A stretch of DNA of 64,000 bases from an uncultured Clostridia bacterium (GCA_946411525.1 CAMKEI010000005.1:1-64000), one strand, 5' to 3'; counted from the first letter of the stretch, positions 54,194 through 63,524 are shown. Numbers and translations: made by a program. Notes: a model not told the origin generated them from the letters alone.

Positions 54194-56002
54194 ATGAAAT
54201 GTCCGGAATGCGGTCAGTGGAACCGCGCGTCCATGCCTCATTGCACAAAATGCGGTGCGCCGCTGAATATTGATGAAGCTTCCCGGCTCCAGTGGAAGGA
54301 TACGCTGAAGGACAGCGGACCTTCCACCGCTTATCTGCGCGCGGATGAATTCGGCCAGATGGATAATACCCCGGACGCCCGTGACGAGCTGGCCGGAGAA
54401 ATGCAGGACCTGAAAAAGCGCAAACGTGAAGGCGAAGCGCGTCAGAGCAGCATGAGCGGAAAGGCGCGGAGCCGTTCCGCTTCCGAAGTGGTCGTAACGG
54501 AGGAACCCGCAGCTGCTGCCCGTTCCCGCAGAGCCAGGCACGATGACGTTCCCGCTACGGCAGTTCGTGTACAGCCCGCCCCCCGAAGCGACCGGGCCCG
54601 CCGGGAAGAATCCGAGATCTGGCACCGCGTCCGTTTCATGAATGAAAACGGCGCTTTCGCAGAGAGCAGGACTTACGATCCGGCGCCTTCCGGCACCTAT
54701 ACACAGGGAACCGGATCCTGGCATCTTGCCGGCCCGCTGGGCAGGCAGATTGTTCCCCCGCCCGAGCATAAACACCGTTTTCTGAAGTTTCTGCTCGCCC
54801 TGATCCTGATAGCGGCGGTCGGTGCCGGCGGATATTTCGCGTATAATTATTTTTCACGCGGCAGCCAGCCCGCCGTCAATCAGAACGCCATCGTAACGGC
54901 CACCCTGATGGACGACCTGCCTGCCCACACGATCCTGATCCCCGGCGAGGATGGAACGACCATATATATCCGGGAACTGCACGCCAGCTATGTGGTTGTG
55001 GACGGATTCGCGTCGATCGAAGTGGCGGACCATACATGGTACGACAATCTGGAAGGTTCTCTGGAAGAGACCATGGAAGTGACCCTGTCGCCTTTCCTGA
55101 AAACTGCTTCGGGCAAACAGACGCCGTTGGATCTGGTGACTTACCAGATTACGATTCCGCTCAGCCCGATCACGCTGGAATCTCCCGAAGCGCTCCGCAC
55201 GACGGTTTCAACCACTATGTCGGCCATCCGGATCGTTGTGCGGCCCGGTTCCCGGGTCCTGGTCAATGATGAGGACTGCAGCGACACGATCAACTCCGAA
55301 ACAGGTGAGATGACGAAGAACGTTACTGTTCAGCCCATCGGAGACAATCCGTATAAGATCGTGGTCCGGTCCCAGTACTGCCGCGAGAACACCATCACCG
55401 TTGTCCTCTACCGCGAGCCTCAGGAGATTCCGCTGGATCTGGCTGTCGGTACCTTCGGCAGTACGGACCAGGATTATATGAAAGTAACAGCCACCACGCT
55501 GCCGGGTGCCTATGTGGAAGTCCTTACGCCGCATTCTGACCTGAACATCACCGATCTGGATTCCACTGGAAAATTCTCTTTCAACGCAATCTTCGGCGAC
55601 AACATTGGCTACAACACCATTACCATCAGGGCTTCCTACGGAGATAAAAAGCCTTCTGTCGTCAACTATGAGGTTTATTACCTGCCGCCGCCGGATAAAT
55701 ATACCACGAAAGCCTGGCGGCTGAACGCAGACGGATACAGCGAGCTGCTGAGCAATCTGCAGGTGCGGATCGCGAAGCACCAGATCTATGAGGTCAAGGG
55801 CGTTGTGCAGTACTCCGTTTCCGACAAGCCGCAGCGTGTGGTGATCAACACCAGCGAAGACGGAAAAACTCAGCCGGTCCTGGTCGAAAACTTCACCAAA
55901 ATCCACTGGGAAGTGGGCAAGTATTACCGGATTTTCGCCGATGCCGCCTCCTCCTATAACAGCATGCCATGGCTGAACGCGCGGTATACTTACCTCAAAT
56001 AA
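54194..56002 (+). CDS. Zinc-ribbon membrane protein with extracellular beta-rich domain, function unknown
   Basis: The 602-aa product begins with a zinc ribbon (Cys 3, 6, 17, 20), continues with a disordered Arg/Ser/Ala-rich linker to about 190, then one transmembrane helix (about 196-220) and about 380 residues outside with beta-strand-rich, bacterial Ig-like modules (for example VTATTLPGAYVEVLTPHSDL). The C-terminus has a small all-beta unit. I do not recognise the whole protein. Layout suggests signalling or scaffolding across the membrane. It follows the LCP gene and shares the ribbon-linker-TM plan with the 641-aa protein at 61561-63486. Confidence 0.82.
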   Translation: MKCPECGQWNRASMPHCTKCGAPLNIDEASRLQWKDTLKDSGPSTAYLRADEFGQMDNTPDARDELAGEMQDLKKRKREGEARQSSMSGKARSRSASEVVVTEEPAAAARSRRARHDDVPATAVRVQPAPRSDRARREESEIWHRVRFMNENGAFAESRTYDPAPSGTYTQGTGSWHLAGPLGRQIVPPPEHKHRFLKFLLALILIAAVGAGGYFAYNYFSRGSQPAVNQNAIVTATLMDDLPAHTILIPGEDGTTIYIRELHASYVVVDGFASIEVADHTWYDNLEGSLEETMEVTLSPFLKTASGKQTPLDLVTYQITIPLSPITLESPEALRTTVSTTMSAIRIVVRPGSRVLVNDEDCSDTINSETGEMTKNVTVQPIGDNPYKIVVRSQYCRENTITVVLYREPQEIPLDLAVGTFGSTDQDYMKVTATTLPGAYVEVLTPHSDLNITDLDSTGKFSFNAIFGDNIGYNTITIRASYGDKKPSVVNYEVYYLPPPDKYTTKAWRLNADGYSELLSNLQVRIAKHQIYEVKGVVQYSVSDKPQRVVINTSEDGKTQPVLVENFTKIHWEVGKYYRIFADAASSYNSMPWLNARYTYLK

Positions 56003-56083
56003 AGCTGAGCCTCGGCCGCCTTTTGTTTTCCCGAAGCGGCGCTGTACTGTCACCGGATATATTATTGTTAGGAGTACCATCCC

Positions 56084-56833
56084 ATGAAAAGAATCTTTCT
56101 CATCCTGTTGGTAATGGCCCTGTTTACGGTTTCCGCGCTGGCGGATCCGCTGGAGCTCCTGGAGGATTATGCCCAGGAAATTTCTGAGCTGTATGATGAA
56201 AGCGACCCCGGCGTTGGGGCTTTTACGTACAGCTACCGCTATCCTCATGTGGATGAGGAAGCAGAAGGCGCCGCTAATATCAATGAGTTTTATTCCTATC
56301 TGATGTACGAACAGGAATTCTATATTGAGATGGCTCAGGGTTCCTTTGAGGGAGAAGACGACTCGACGGTGATCACGTATACCGTCACCTGCAATAACGA
56401 CGAGTTTTTTTCCGTCCTGCTCCGGACTGAAAAGCGCAATCCCGATTTATCCCGTGTCTCATGGACGGGCAATGTTTTTTCGCGAAAGCACGGGGCGGAC
56501 GGGAAATCCTATTCGCTTCCGAAGCTGCTCGGTATCCTCGACCCTGATGAAACCGAGGAATGGAAGCAGGATTACCAGACTGAAAAGGCGGATAATCTGA
56601 TCCGTGAGATGGTCTGGGACATGATTGAGGAAAACGAGGCGGGCCTCGACTACGGCAGCTTGACGGAAGAGGATCTGTCACATGTTTTTTTTCCCGAAGA
56701 AAGCTTTTATCTGGATGAAAACGGCGACCCGGTTTTCTATATCCAGCCCGGAGACGTTCTGGAGGTAGTGCCGGAAGGAACGGATCTGTTCATCTTCCCG
56801 ATCCCGCTGGAGGACATACTGGACGAATTGTGA
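56084..56833 (+). CDS. Secreted DUF3298/RsiV-like protein
   Basis: The 249-aa product has a signal peptide (MKRIFLILLVMALFTVSALA) and a mixed alpha/beta body. The features NINEFYSYLMYEQEFY early and SFYLDENGDPVFYIQPGDVLEVVPEGTDLFIFPIPLEDIL late match the DUF3298 fold found in RsiV and PdaC. RsiV-type proteins bind lysozyme and control a sigma factor; this one has no membrane segment, and no sigma factor is adjacent. ATG follows AGGAG. It ends the LCP-zinc ribbon run, and its stop overlaps the upstream part of the ilvE track ORF. Confidence 0.78.
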   Translation: MKRIFLILLVMALFTVSALADPLELLEDYAQEISELYDESDPGVGAFTYSYRYPHVDEEAEGAANINEFYSYLMYEQEFYIEMAQGSFEGEDDSTVITYTVTCNNDEFFSVLLRTEKRNPDLSRVSWTGNVFSRKHGADGKSYSLPKLLGILDPDETEEWKQDYQTEKADNLIREMVWDMIEENEAGLDYGSLTEEDLSHVFFPEESFYLDENGDPVFYIQPGDVLEVVPEGTDLFIFPIPLEDILDEL

Positions 56834-56883
56834 CAAACGGGAAGAATACAGAAAAAATCCGTGCATTTCCGCCTGAACGGACG

Positions 56884-56889
56884 TATAAT
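56884..56889 (+). promoter_or_regulatory. -10 element of the ilvE promoter
   Basis: A perfect TATAAT stands 37 nt upstream of ilvE. The -35 at 17 bp (GTGCAT) is poor. Confidence 0.5.
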
Positions 56890-56925
56890 AATTCCAATCA
56901 TTTAATCGGGAAAGAGGGAACCGTC

Positions 56926-57993
56926 ATGCTGGATATCAAAGTCACCCTTTCACAGAATCTCAAACAGAAGCCCGCGGATGAGTCCGCCCTTGGCTTCGGC
57001 CGGATTTTTACCGACCATATGTTCCTGATGGATTATGAGCAGGGCGTCGGCTGGCACAACGCCCGTATCGTCCCCTACGGCGATTTCGCAATGGATCCCG
57101 CTGCAATGGTCCTCCATTACGGTCAGGCCATTTTTGAGGGCTCCAAGTGCTACCGTCGCTCCGACGGCGGGCTTCAGCTCTTCCGGCCGCAGGACAACCT
57201 GGCCCGGATGAGCCGCAGCGCGGAGCGCATGGGCATGCCGGCGCTGGATGAGGAATCCGCCCTGGAGGGTCTCAAACAGCTGATTAAGATTGAGGAAGCC
57301 TGGGTTCCGCATCGCGACGGCACCTCCCTGTATATCCGTCCGACCATGATTTCCATGGATGTCGGCCTTGGCGTGCACGCATCAAAAAAGTATCTGTTTT
57401 TCATCATCCTCAGCCCCGTAGGCGCCTACTACAAGGAAGGCCTGAAACCCGTCAGCATCTACGTCGAGGATAAATATGTCCGTGCGGTCCGCGGCGGCGT
57501 CGGCTTCACCAAGTGCGCGGGAAACTATGCCGCCTCCATTCTTGCCGGCTCGGTTGCGGAGGAAAAAGGCTTCTCACAGGTGCTCTGGCTTGACGGTGTG
57601 GAGCAGAAATACGTTGAGGAAGTCGGCTCCATGAACATGATGTTCGCCTATGGCAATAAGATCGTCACCCCGATGCTGAACGGCTCCATCCTGCCCGGCA
57701 TCACGCGTGACAGCGTGCTGAAGCTTGCCCGCACCATGGGTTACGAAACGGAAGAGACTCGTCTGGATATCAATGAGATTTTTGCCGACGCAAAATCCGG
57801 CAAACTGACCGAAGCTTTCGGAACCGGCACTGCCGCGGTCATCAGTCCCGTCGGAACGCTGGCCATGGAAGACGAGAAGATCACGATCGGCGACGGCGGC
57901 ATCGGAAAAGTCGCCCAGAGTCTGTACGATACCCTGACCGGTATCCAGTACGGCCGTCTTGAAGATAAATTCGGCTGGATCGTAAAACTGTAA
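56926..57993 (+). CDS. ilvE: Branched-chain amino acid aminotransferase
   Basis: This PLP enzyme interconverts valine, leucine and isoleucine with their 2-oxo acids. The 355-aa length and GFGRIFTDHMFLMDYEQGVGWHNARIVPY at the N-terminus match the larger (eukaryote-like) class. The Schiff-base Lys is in GFTKCAGNYAASI (about 196), with ARTMGYETEETRLDINEIF further on. The track starts at 56830, but the ATG at 56926 follows AGAGGGAA and starts the conserved protein. No other ilv gene or T-box is near. Confidence 0.95.
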   Translation: MLDIKVTLSQNLKQKPADESALGFGRIFTDHMFLMDYEQGVGWHNARIVPYGDFAMDPAAMVLHYGQAIFEGSKCYRRSDGGLQLFRPQDNLARMSRSAERMGMPALDEESALEGLKQLIKIEEAWVPHRDGTSLYIRPTMISMDVGLGVHASKKYLFFIILSPVGAYYKEGLKPVSIYVEDKYVRAVRGGVGFTKCAGNYAASILAGSVAEEKGFSQVLWLDGVEQKYVEEVGSMNMMFAYGNKIVTPMLNGSILPGITRDSVLKLARTMGYETEETRLDINEIFADAKSGKLTEAFGTGTAAVISPVGTLAMEDEKITIGDGGIGKVAQSLYDTLTGIQYGRLEDKFGWIVKL

Positions 57994-58097
57994 TCTCCCC
58001 CGGTTCATCCCGATCGGAAGAGGTGCCCTGTCAATTGCTTTCTGCATTGTTTCGGCGGCGTATCGGGATCGGATCAATAGGAAAAGGAATTCTTAAA

Positions 58098-59144
58098 ATG
58101 CTGAGACAACGTGACACCCGCCCCCTCCACTGGGCTGACAAGACCATGAGCGTCATGCGGGCAGATCAGCTGGAGGCCTGTGAGAAAGATCTCGCAGGCC
58201 TTCCTTCCCGTTGTCTTTTTGAGCCGGAATGCAGCAATGTGGACGCCGAAAAGCTGTACGAGCTTTCTTTCCTGGCCGGGGAGGACAGTAAAGCCTCCGG
58301 CCGTGCGCTCCGTCCGGCCCTTCATACGGTGGAACAACTGCGCAACCGCGTACTGCATACTTTTGTTCAGGAATGCGCTTTGCTTTCTGTGGAAGAGCAT
58401 GATCTGCTTGTCCGCGCAGTGCTTTTCGGCGGCCATACGCTCCTGACCGACTGGAATGAACTGATCCCGGCGCGCGCGCTGGTCCGCCGCCTCTGGTGCC
58501 GTGTGGAAGGTTCCGGGGAAAACACCGTCCTCATCCTGCCCCACCAGTTGTGCGCCTCCGCGCTCCTGCTGCTCGCGGGTGACAGCCATAAGGCTGTCCG
58601 GAATATTGTCGAGCAGGTCCACGACACGATTGAGAACACCCTCTACCTGCTCGGCGCTGCTAGATCGGCAGGTCCCGCCCGCCATCTTGCGTCGCTGCTG
58701 AAAGGTACCTGCGCCGATGGCCATCCGAACCTGATCGACCGTTTCCTGCTTGCCGGCTATGACTATGTCTATGACCGCGGCGGAAACCTGCTTCTGATCC
58801 ACCCGGGTCTTGCCGATCCGGAAAGGATGATGGGAATCACCAATACCGAAATGAATCCGGAGGCGCTCAGCAAGGCCTCTGACAGCATCAGTGATCTGGA
58901 ATCCCCGCTGTATGAACGGATGCTCAGTCTGCTGATAGACGTCACCAGGCCGGAGATCACCCCGGAGGACGCAGTCGAGGATCTGATCATCCTGGCCAAG
59001 CAGGAAGTCCCCTGGAACGATATGCTGGAAGTGCTCTCCTCCCTGCTGATCTGTCAGCCGACGCCGGAAATGCGTTCCGCTCTGAAGGAACTGAGCGACC
59101 GTATCCCACGCTGGCTGAGTTTGAGTACTTCCCGGGTGCAGTGA
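58098..59144 (+). CDS. Uncharacterised soluble protein, about 348 aa
   Basis: I do not recognise this protein. It is soluble and mostly helical, with no signal peptide or catalytic motif that I can name. Segments such as HTVEQLRNRVLHTFVQECALLSVEEHDLL and VLILPHQLCASALLLLAGDSH are hydrophobic, and acidic patches lie near the end (EITPEDAVEDLIILAKQEVPWND). The track start at 58023 lies upstream; the ATG at 58098 follows AAAAGGAA by 8 nt. It lies 1 nt before the RluA gene, so they are probably co-translated. Confidence 0.72.
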   Translation: MLRQRDTRPLHWADKTMSVMRADQLEACEKDLAGLPSRCLFEPECSNVDAEKLYELSFLAGEDSKASGRALRPALHTVEQLRNRVLHTFVQECALLSVEEHDLLVRAVLFGGHTLLTDWNELIPARALVRRLWCRVEGSGENTVLILPHQLCASALLLLAGDSHKAVRNIVEQVHDTIENTLYLLGAARSAGPARHLASLLKGTCADGHPNLIDRFLLAGYDYVYDRGGNLLLIHPGLADPERMMGITNTEMNPEALSKASDSISDLESPLYERMLSLLIDVTRPEITPEDAVEDLIILAKQEVPWNDMLEVLSSLLICQPTPEMRSALKELSDRIPRWLSLSTSRVQ

Positions 59145-59145
59145 T

Positions 59146-60030
59146 ATGGCGCTGAAAGAAACCGTTATTCCTCCGGAAACCGCGGGAAAGCGCGTTGCCG
59201 ACTGCGTACGGGAGCTTCTGCCGGATTTGCCGGAGAGCGTAATTCGCAGAATCTTCGATGCCCGGGACGTCAAGCTGGACGGAATTCGGGTCTCCCGCAG
59301 CCAGGCTGTGCAGGCTGGCCAGACCCTGAAAATCTACATTCCCGATGTGTACGGTGCAGGCGCTGATACCGCGCCGGCGCTTTCAGTCGTCTATGAGGAT
59401 GAGGATGTACTGCTCGTCAACAAACGGGCAGGCATCAGCGTACAGCCTGACGTGCGCGGCGGCGTTTCCCTGACGGCTCTGTGCGCCGCGTACGTCGCGC
59501 AGAGGGATCCGGATGCCTTCCCTCCGGCAGCGTGTCACCGTCTGGACAATCGTACCTGCGGGCTCTGCCTGTTCGCGAAGAATCAGCAGGCGCTGGATAT
59601 CCTTCAGGATGTGTTTCGTAGGCGACAGCTTGAAAAATATTACGTCTGCCTGGTCCGCGGGATCATGAAGCCTCCGTTCGCCGTATGCCGCGCCTGGCTG
59701 GTTAAGGACGCCCGCAGAGCGGTCGTCCGCATTACTGATCGTCCGGAACCTGACGCGAAGCCGATCGAAACCGGATATGAAACGCTGGAAAGCGGACCGG
59801 TTTCCCGTCTGCGCGTTCATCTGATCACAGGCCGCACGCATCAGATCAGGGCTCATCTCGCCGCTCTCGGTCATCCTGTGCTTGGGGATGATCTTTACGG
59901 CGATCGTGAGTTCAATCGCCGGGAGAAAGTGCGCGCGCTGAAGCTCTGCGCCGTCTCCCTGAAACTGGATACCGGCGGTCGTCTTCCTGCCCTCGACGGG
60001 CGTGAGTTTTCCATTGATCCGCCTTTCTGA
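59146..60030 (+). CDS. RluA-family pseudouridine synthase
   Basis: This enzyme converts specific uridines in rRNA or tRNA to pseudouridine. The 294-aa product has an N-terminal S4-like RNA-binding segment (about 10-65) and the catalytic motif HRLDNRTCG (Asp about 134), plus LITGRTHQIRAHLAALGHPVLGD. It belongs to the RluA/RluC/RluD group; the site of modification is not predictable. It starts 1 nt after the preceding gene. Confidence 0.93.
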   Translation: MALKETVIPPETAGKRVADCVRELLPDLPESVIRRIFDARDVKLDGIRVSRSQAVQAGQTLKIYIPDVYGAGADTAPALSVVYEDEDVLLVNKRAGISVQPDVRGGVSLTALCAAYVAQRDPDAFPPAACHRLDNRTCGLCLFAKNQQALDILQDVFRRRQLEKYYVCLVRGIMKPPFAVCRAWLVKDARRAVVRITDRPEPDAKPIETGYETLESGPVSRLRVHLITGRTHQIRAHLAALGHPVLGDDLYGDREFNRREKVRALKLCAVSLKLDTGGRLPALDGREFSIDPPF

Positions 60031-60081
60031 TCCCGCGGTTCGCAGGATGAATCATGAACATAAAAACAAGGAGGTATCCCT

Positions 60082-61272
60082 ATGCTGGCATCTCGTCCCC
60101 CGCTCGGATGGAATTCCTGGAACACCTTCGGAGAGCATATCAGCGATTCCCTGATCCGTGAAATGGCGGATTACATGGTTGACAATGGCTGGCTTGAAGC
60201 CGGTTATGAGTACCTGGTGATCGACGACTGCTGGTCTCTGCGGGACCGCGATCAGGACGGGCTGCTGGTGCCGGATCCGGAAAAATTCCCTTACGGCATG
60301 AAAGCGTTGGCGGATTACGTCCATTCAAAAGGCCTGAAATTCGGAATGTATTCCTGCGCCGGAGTAATGACCTGCGCCTCCTACCCTTCCAGCTATGATC
60401 ATGAGTTTGTCGACGCGAATACTTTTGCATCCTGGGGCGTGGACTTCCTGAAATATGATTTCTGTAATTTCCCGGAATCCGGCAACTGCCGCAACCGCTA
60501 TCAGACCATGTCCATGGCGCTGAAAGCGTCCGGCCGTGAGATTCTGTTCTCCGCCTGTAACTGGGGACGGTATGATCCGTGGAAATGGATGCGGGGCGTC
60601 GGCGCCCATATGTATCGCTCCACCGGCGACATAATGGACAATTATGTTTCCTTTACCGAAATTTTCAAGTCCCAGCTGGAGAACCTGTGCATGAGCGGCA
60701 CCGCCTGTTTCAATGACATGGACATGTTGACCGTCGGCATGTGCGGAAAGGGCAACGTTGGCTTTGGGAAAGTCTGCAGCTATGAGGAATACCGCATGCA
60801 GTTCGCCCTCTGGTGCCTGTGCGGTGTTCCGCTGATGCTGGGTGCTGATCTGCGCACCCTGAGGCCCGAATATACCGCCCTGATGCAGAACAGGAATCTG
60901 CTCCGGATTGACCAGGACGAGGAATGCCGTCCGCCTTTCCTGATCAGGAGAGGCTCTGTCTTTACGTCCAACCCGGATCCGAAGGAAGGCGAAATGCCCT
61001 GGCGCGAGCTTCCGGACACTTCCTTCACGCTGTTCCGTCATCTTTCAGGCGGCGAGTTTGCTCTGGCTTTCATCAATATGTCCGAAGCAGAGACCCTCAT
61101 GCACTGCGAACTAGTGGATCTCGGCCTGCCGGTATCGTCAGGGTTCGCGCTGGAACTGCGCGACGCTTTTACCGGCGAACTGACCGGCAGGAAATCCGAC
61201 TACTTCAACCCGACAGTCGCGGGGCATGACATGAAACTGTATCTTTGCAGGATGGTGCCCGCCTGTGACTGA
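60082..61272 (+). CDS. Alpha-galactosidase, glycoside hydrolase family 27
   Basis: GH27 releases alpha-linked galactose from oligosaccharides such as raffinose or galactomannan fragments. The 396-aa product has PPLGWNSWNTFG, YLVIDDCWSLRDRD, nucleophile DFLKYDFCN (Asp about 126) and acid/base in YRSTGDIMDN (Asp about 183), followed by the C-terminal beta domain. There is no signal peptide, so it acts inside the cell. ATG follows AAGGAGG. It overlaps the next small gene by 8 nt. Some GH27 members act on N-acetylgalactosamine or arabinopyranose instead. Confidence 0.93.
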   Translation: MLASRPPLGWNSWNTFGEHISDSLIREMADYMVDNGWLEAGYEYLVIDDCWSLRDRDQDGLLVPDPEKFPYGMKALADYVHSKGLKFGMYSCAGVMTCASYPSSYDHEFVDANTFASWGVDFLKYDFCNFPESGNCRNRYQTMSMALKASGREILFSACNWGRYDPWKWMRGVGAHMYRSTGDIMDNYVSFTEIFKSQLENLCMSGTACFNDMDMLTVGMCGKGNVGFGKVCSYEEYRMQFALWCLCGVPLMLGADLRTLRPEYTALMQNRNLLRIDQDEECRPPFLIRRGSVFTSNPDPKEGEMPWRELPDTSFTLFRHLSGGEFALAFINMSEAETLMHCELVDLGLPVSSGFALELRDAFTGELTGRKSDYFNPTVAGHDMKLYLCRMVPACD

Positions 61273-61465
61273 GACAGTTCGCTGCGCCCGGTGCGGCGCT
61301 CCCCTCGGGAAGGATGACGTCGCGATGACGCGGAAAATGATCAACCGGGGAACGGATACGTTTTTCTGCGTTCCCTGCCTGGCGGATCATTTTGAGCTGA
61401 CAGAGGAAGTGCTCCGGGAAAAGATCAGGGAGTTCAAGGCGATGGGTTGTACACTGTTCTCATGA
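61265..61465 (+). CDS. Small zinc-finger-like protein, 66 aa
   Basis: The GTG start lies inside the GH27 gene end (8-nt overlap). The product has two Cys pairs (CARCGAPL and FFCVPCLADHF) that should bind one zinc, then a helical tail ending FKAMGCTLFS. Similar small proteins occur in clostridia, but I cannot name a function. Translational coupling with GH27 and a good terminator straight after support that it is real. Confidence 0.78.
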   Translation: MTETVRCARCGAPLGKDDVAMTRKMINRGTDTFFCVPCLADHFELTEEVLREKIREFKAMGCTLFS

Positions 61466-61466
61466 A

Positions 61467-61500
61467 AAATCAGGCGCGGGAATCATCCCGCGCCTGATTT
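61467..61500. terminator. Bidirectional intrinsic terminator
   Basis: AAATCAGGCGCGGGA-ATCA-TCCCGCGCCTGATTT is a perfect 15-bp stem. TTTGTTCTT follows on plus and TTTTTC on minus. It lies between the small zinc gene and the convergent 641-aa gene. Confidence 0.95.
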
Positions 61501-61560
61501 GTTCTTCTGTCCATTCAGGATTATCCGATACGCCTGTTTTCCCGCCGGAAACCGTTCATG

Positions 61561-63486
61561 TTACGGGATATACTGCCAGTCTACGGATGCAACGTTCCCG
61601 TCCGGATCAATATTGTAATCCAGCTGGTACCAGTGCCCGTCGCTGCGGATTCTGTACCTGACAATATAGGTCTTTTTGTCCTCCTGCAGATAGATTCTTC
61701 CGTCGTTTCCGCTGTTAAGTGTATACAGTCTCCGGTTTCCGCTGGCGCTCTTCACCTGTCCGAGATCCTTGAACTTTCCGACGACAAAATCCATCGGGTC
61801 ACCGATTCCGGTTCCCCGCGGTGCTTTGAACGTCCCGTCTCTGAAATACAATTCCACCAATACCCAGTTTTTCCTGGACAGGTTCATGACAGCGTAACCC
61901 CAGGGGTATTCATACTTCCTGCATTCTGTCTCAAAATCCCCGCTCTGTTCCATCTCCGTCAGCGTTCCTTCACCATATGAAGACTGGAAATCAAGCATAG
62001 TGGTTTTATTCAGTTCAAACCCGCCGATCGTCTCCGTGATCTCCCAGGCAGTCAGCGGATAAGGCTTTGCTTCGATCTTGAAACTGCGTTCCAGCATGTT
62101 GGATACCTTGTTGTATTTGTTTACCGCAAATGCCTTGATGGTCACGGTATGACCGCTGGGCAGCTGAATGGGTTCACCGGTATAGATCGGGCAGTCCGCA
62201 TCCGGTGTGGATCCGTCCACTGTATAGTAAATCACGATATCGTCGTCGTTCAGGTTGTCCTGCCCCGGTTTAAGACGGATCTTCTGCCTGGTCTTGTACG
62301 TGCCAGGCGCGAGGTTGCACTGGGGTGTCTGGGGCGATGGCATAATAATCTTATAGGTGCCCCTCAGTTCGTCCGAAACCAGTTCGCCGTTCACGGCGAC
62401 CGCGCGCAGGTTCCAGATCCCCTCGTCCAGGAATACGCGTTCCGTCCAGAGGGTGCCTCCGCTGGGCAGCTCGGCGTCCTCGTCAAACGTCCAGTAAACT
62501 TCGTAGCCCTGATAGGATGTGATCGCGATATATTTTTTCGCCTCGTAGTAGCCGGCTGTCAGGTCCACTTCCGGCGGTGCGGGAAGAAGATCCCGGCGCT
62601 GCGTCTGGAAGCTGGCCTCTCCCGTTTTCTCATACGCGAGTTTCATCAGTTCCCCGGCCTTGGCCAGATCGCCCGTTTTTCCGCTGCTGCGCAGGATCCG
62701 GATATGATTGACGTATGCCTCCGTGCGGGAAGGCGTATTGGTATAGATTCGTTCATAAAGCGCGGCCGCCTCGTCCGTTTTGCCGACAGCCTCATACGCG
62801 CTGGCAAGCATCAGCAGACCGTCCACATCCTCGTGTTCTTCGGCTTCATCCTGTTTTTTTGCCTTTTCAAAATTGACGATGGCGCCTTCCATGTCGCCTG
62901 TATTCATCAGTTCCTCGCCTACGGACCAGAGCGCGGATGAAGTGGCTTTCCGGCCAAGCCGCGCCATCAGTTTCTGACCCTCGTCAGTATTCTCCAGGAA
63001 AAGCCATCCGCCGATCAGGGCCAGAATCAGCACCGATACGGTAATCAGTGTGATCTTCATCCAGTTGACCATCTTCAGGCGCTGCCGGCCGCCCTTCTCG
63101 ATCCATTCCGTATATGCCCGGGCCTGCTCCTCCAGCGCGGCGTCTTCGTCGTATACGGACCGGCGGCGCCGTTCAAAAGCCGGTTCCTCGCCATCTCCGG
63201 ATGTTTCCTGCTCCGAAACGGTAAAGGATGCAAATTCCTCTTCCCGGTCGTCCCTGATCAGGGGCATCTCGACTGTAGCATGGCTTGCGCCGCTGCGGCG
63301 TTTCCTTCGGGCTTCCGTGGTCTGCTTTGCGGCAGCGTCACGAATTGCCTGCCTGGCTCTTTTCCCCTGACGGATGGATTCGGCGCCTCCCGCGGGCTCA
63401 CCGGCGTTCGTGTTCACAATTTCTCTGCATTCGGGACAGACAGTCTCTTCCCTGTCCGTATAATATCCGCATTTGGGACACAGCAT
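61561..63486 (-). CDS. Zinc-ribbon membrane protein with TPR and chitobiase-type domains
   Basis: The 641-aa product starts with a zinc ribbon (Cys 3, 6, 17, 20), then a charged linker, one transmembrane helix (about 143-166), TPR-like helices (about 180-290, GDMEGAIVNFEKAKKQ and GKTDEAAALYERI), two beta modules resembling the chitobiase C-terminal/Fn3-like domain (IYYTVDGSTPDADCPIYTGEPIQLP) and a further beta-rich C-terminus. This suggests a cytosolic zinc site linked to an outer recognition part. Function is unknown. ATG follows AAAGGAGG, 38 nt after the HEAT-like gene. Confidence 0.85.
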   Translation of the reverse strand: MLCPKCGYYTDREETVCPECREIVNTNAGEPAGGAESIRQGKRARQAIRDAAAKQTTEARRKRRSGASHATVEMPLIRDDREEEFASFTVSEQETSGDGEEPAFERRRRSVYDEDAALEEQARAYTEWIEKGGRQRLKMVNWMKITLITVSVLILALIGGWLFLENTDEGQKLMARLGRKATSSALWSVGEELMNTGDMEGAIVNFEKAKKQDEAEEHEDVDGLLMLASAYEAVGKTDEAAALYERIYTNTPSRTEAYVNHIRILRSSGKTGDLAKAGELMKLAYEKTGEASFQTQRRDLLPAPPEVDLTAGYYEAKKYIAITSYQGYEVYWTFDEDAELPSGGTLWTERVFLDEGIWNLRAVAVNGELVSDELRGTYKIIMPSPQTPQCNLAPGTYKTRQKIRLKPGQDNLNDDDIVIYYTVDGSTPDADCPIYTGEPIQLPSGHTVTIKAFAVNKYNKVSNMLERSFKIEAKPYPLTAWEITETIGGFELNKTTMLDFQSSYGEGTLTEMEQSGDFETECRKYEYPWGYAVMNLSRKNWVLVELYFRDGTFKAPRGTGIGDPMDFVVGKFKDLGQVKSASGNRRLYTLNSGNDGRIYLQEDKKTYIVRYRIRSDGHWYQLDYNIDPDGNVASVDWQYIP

Positions 63487-63524
63487 AGCCGGCAGCCTCC
63501 TTTCAGATTATTTTGACCCGTTTT

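Noticed and set aside
58007-58069. Inverted repeat ATCCCGAT ... ATCGGGAT before the 348-aa gene
   Set aside because: Eight-base arms 47 nt apart with no promoter or tail; likely chance.
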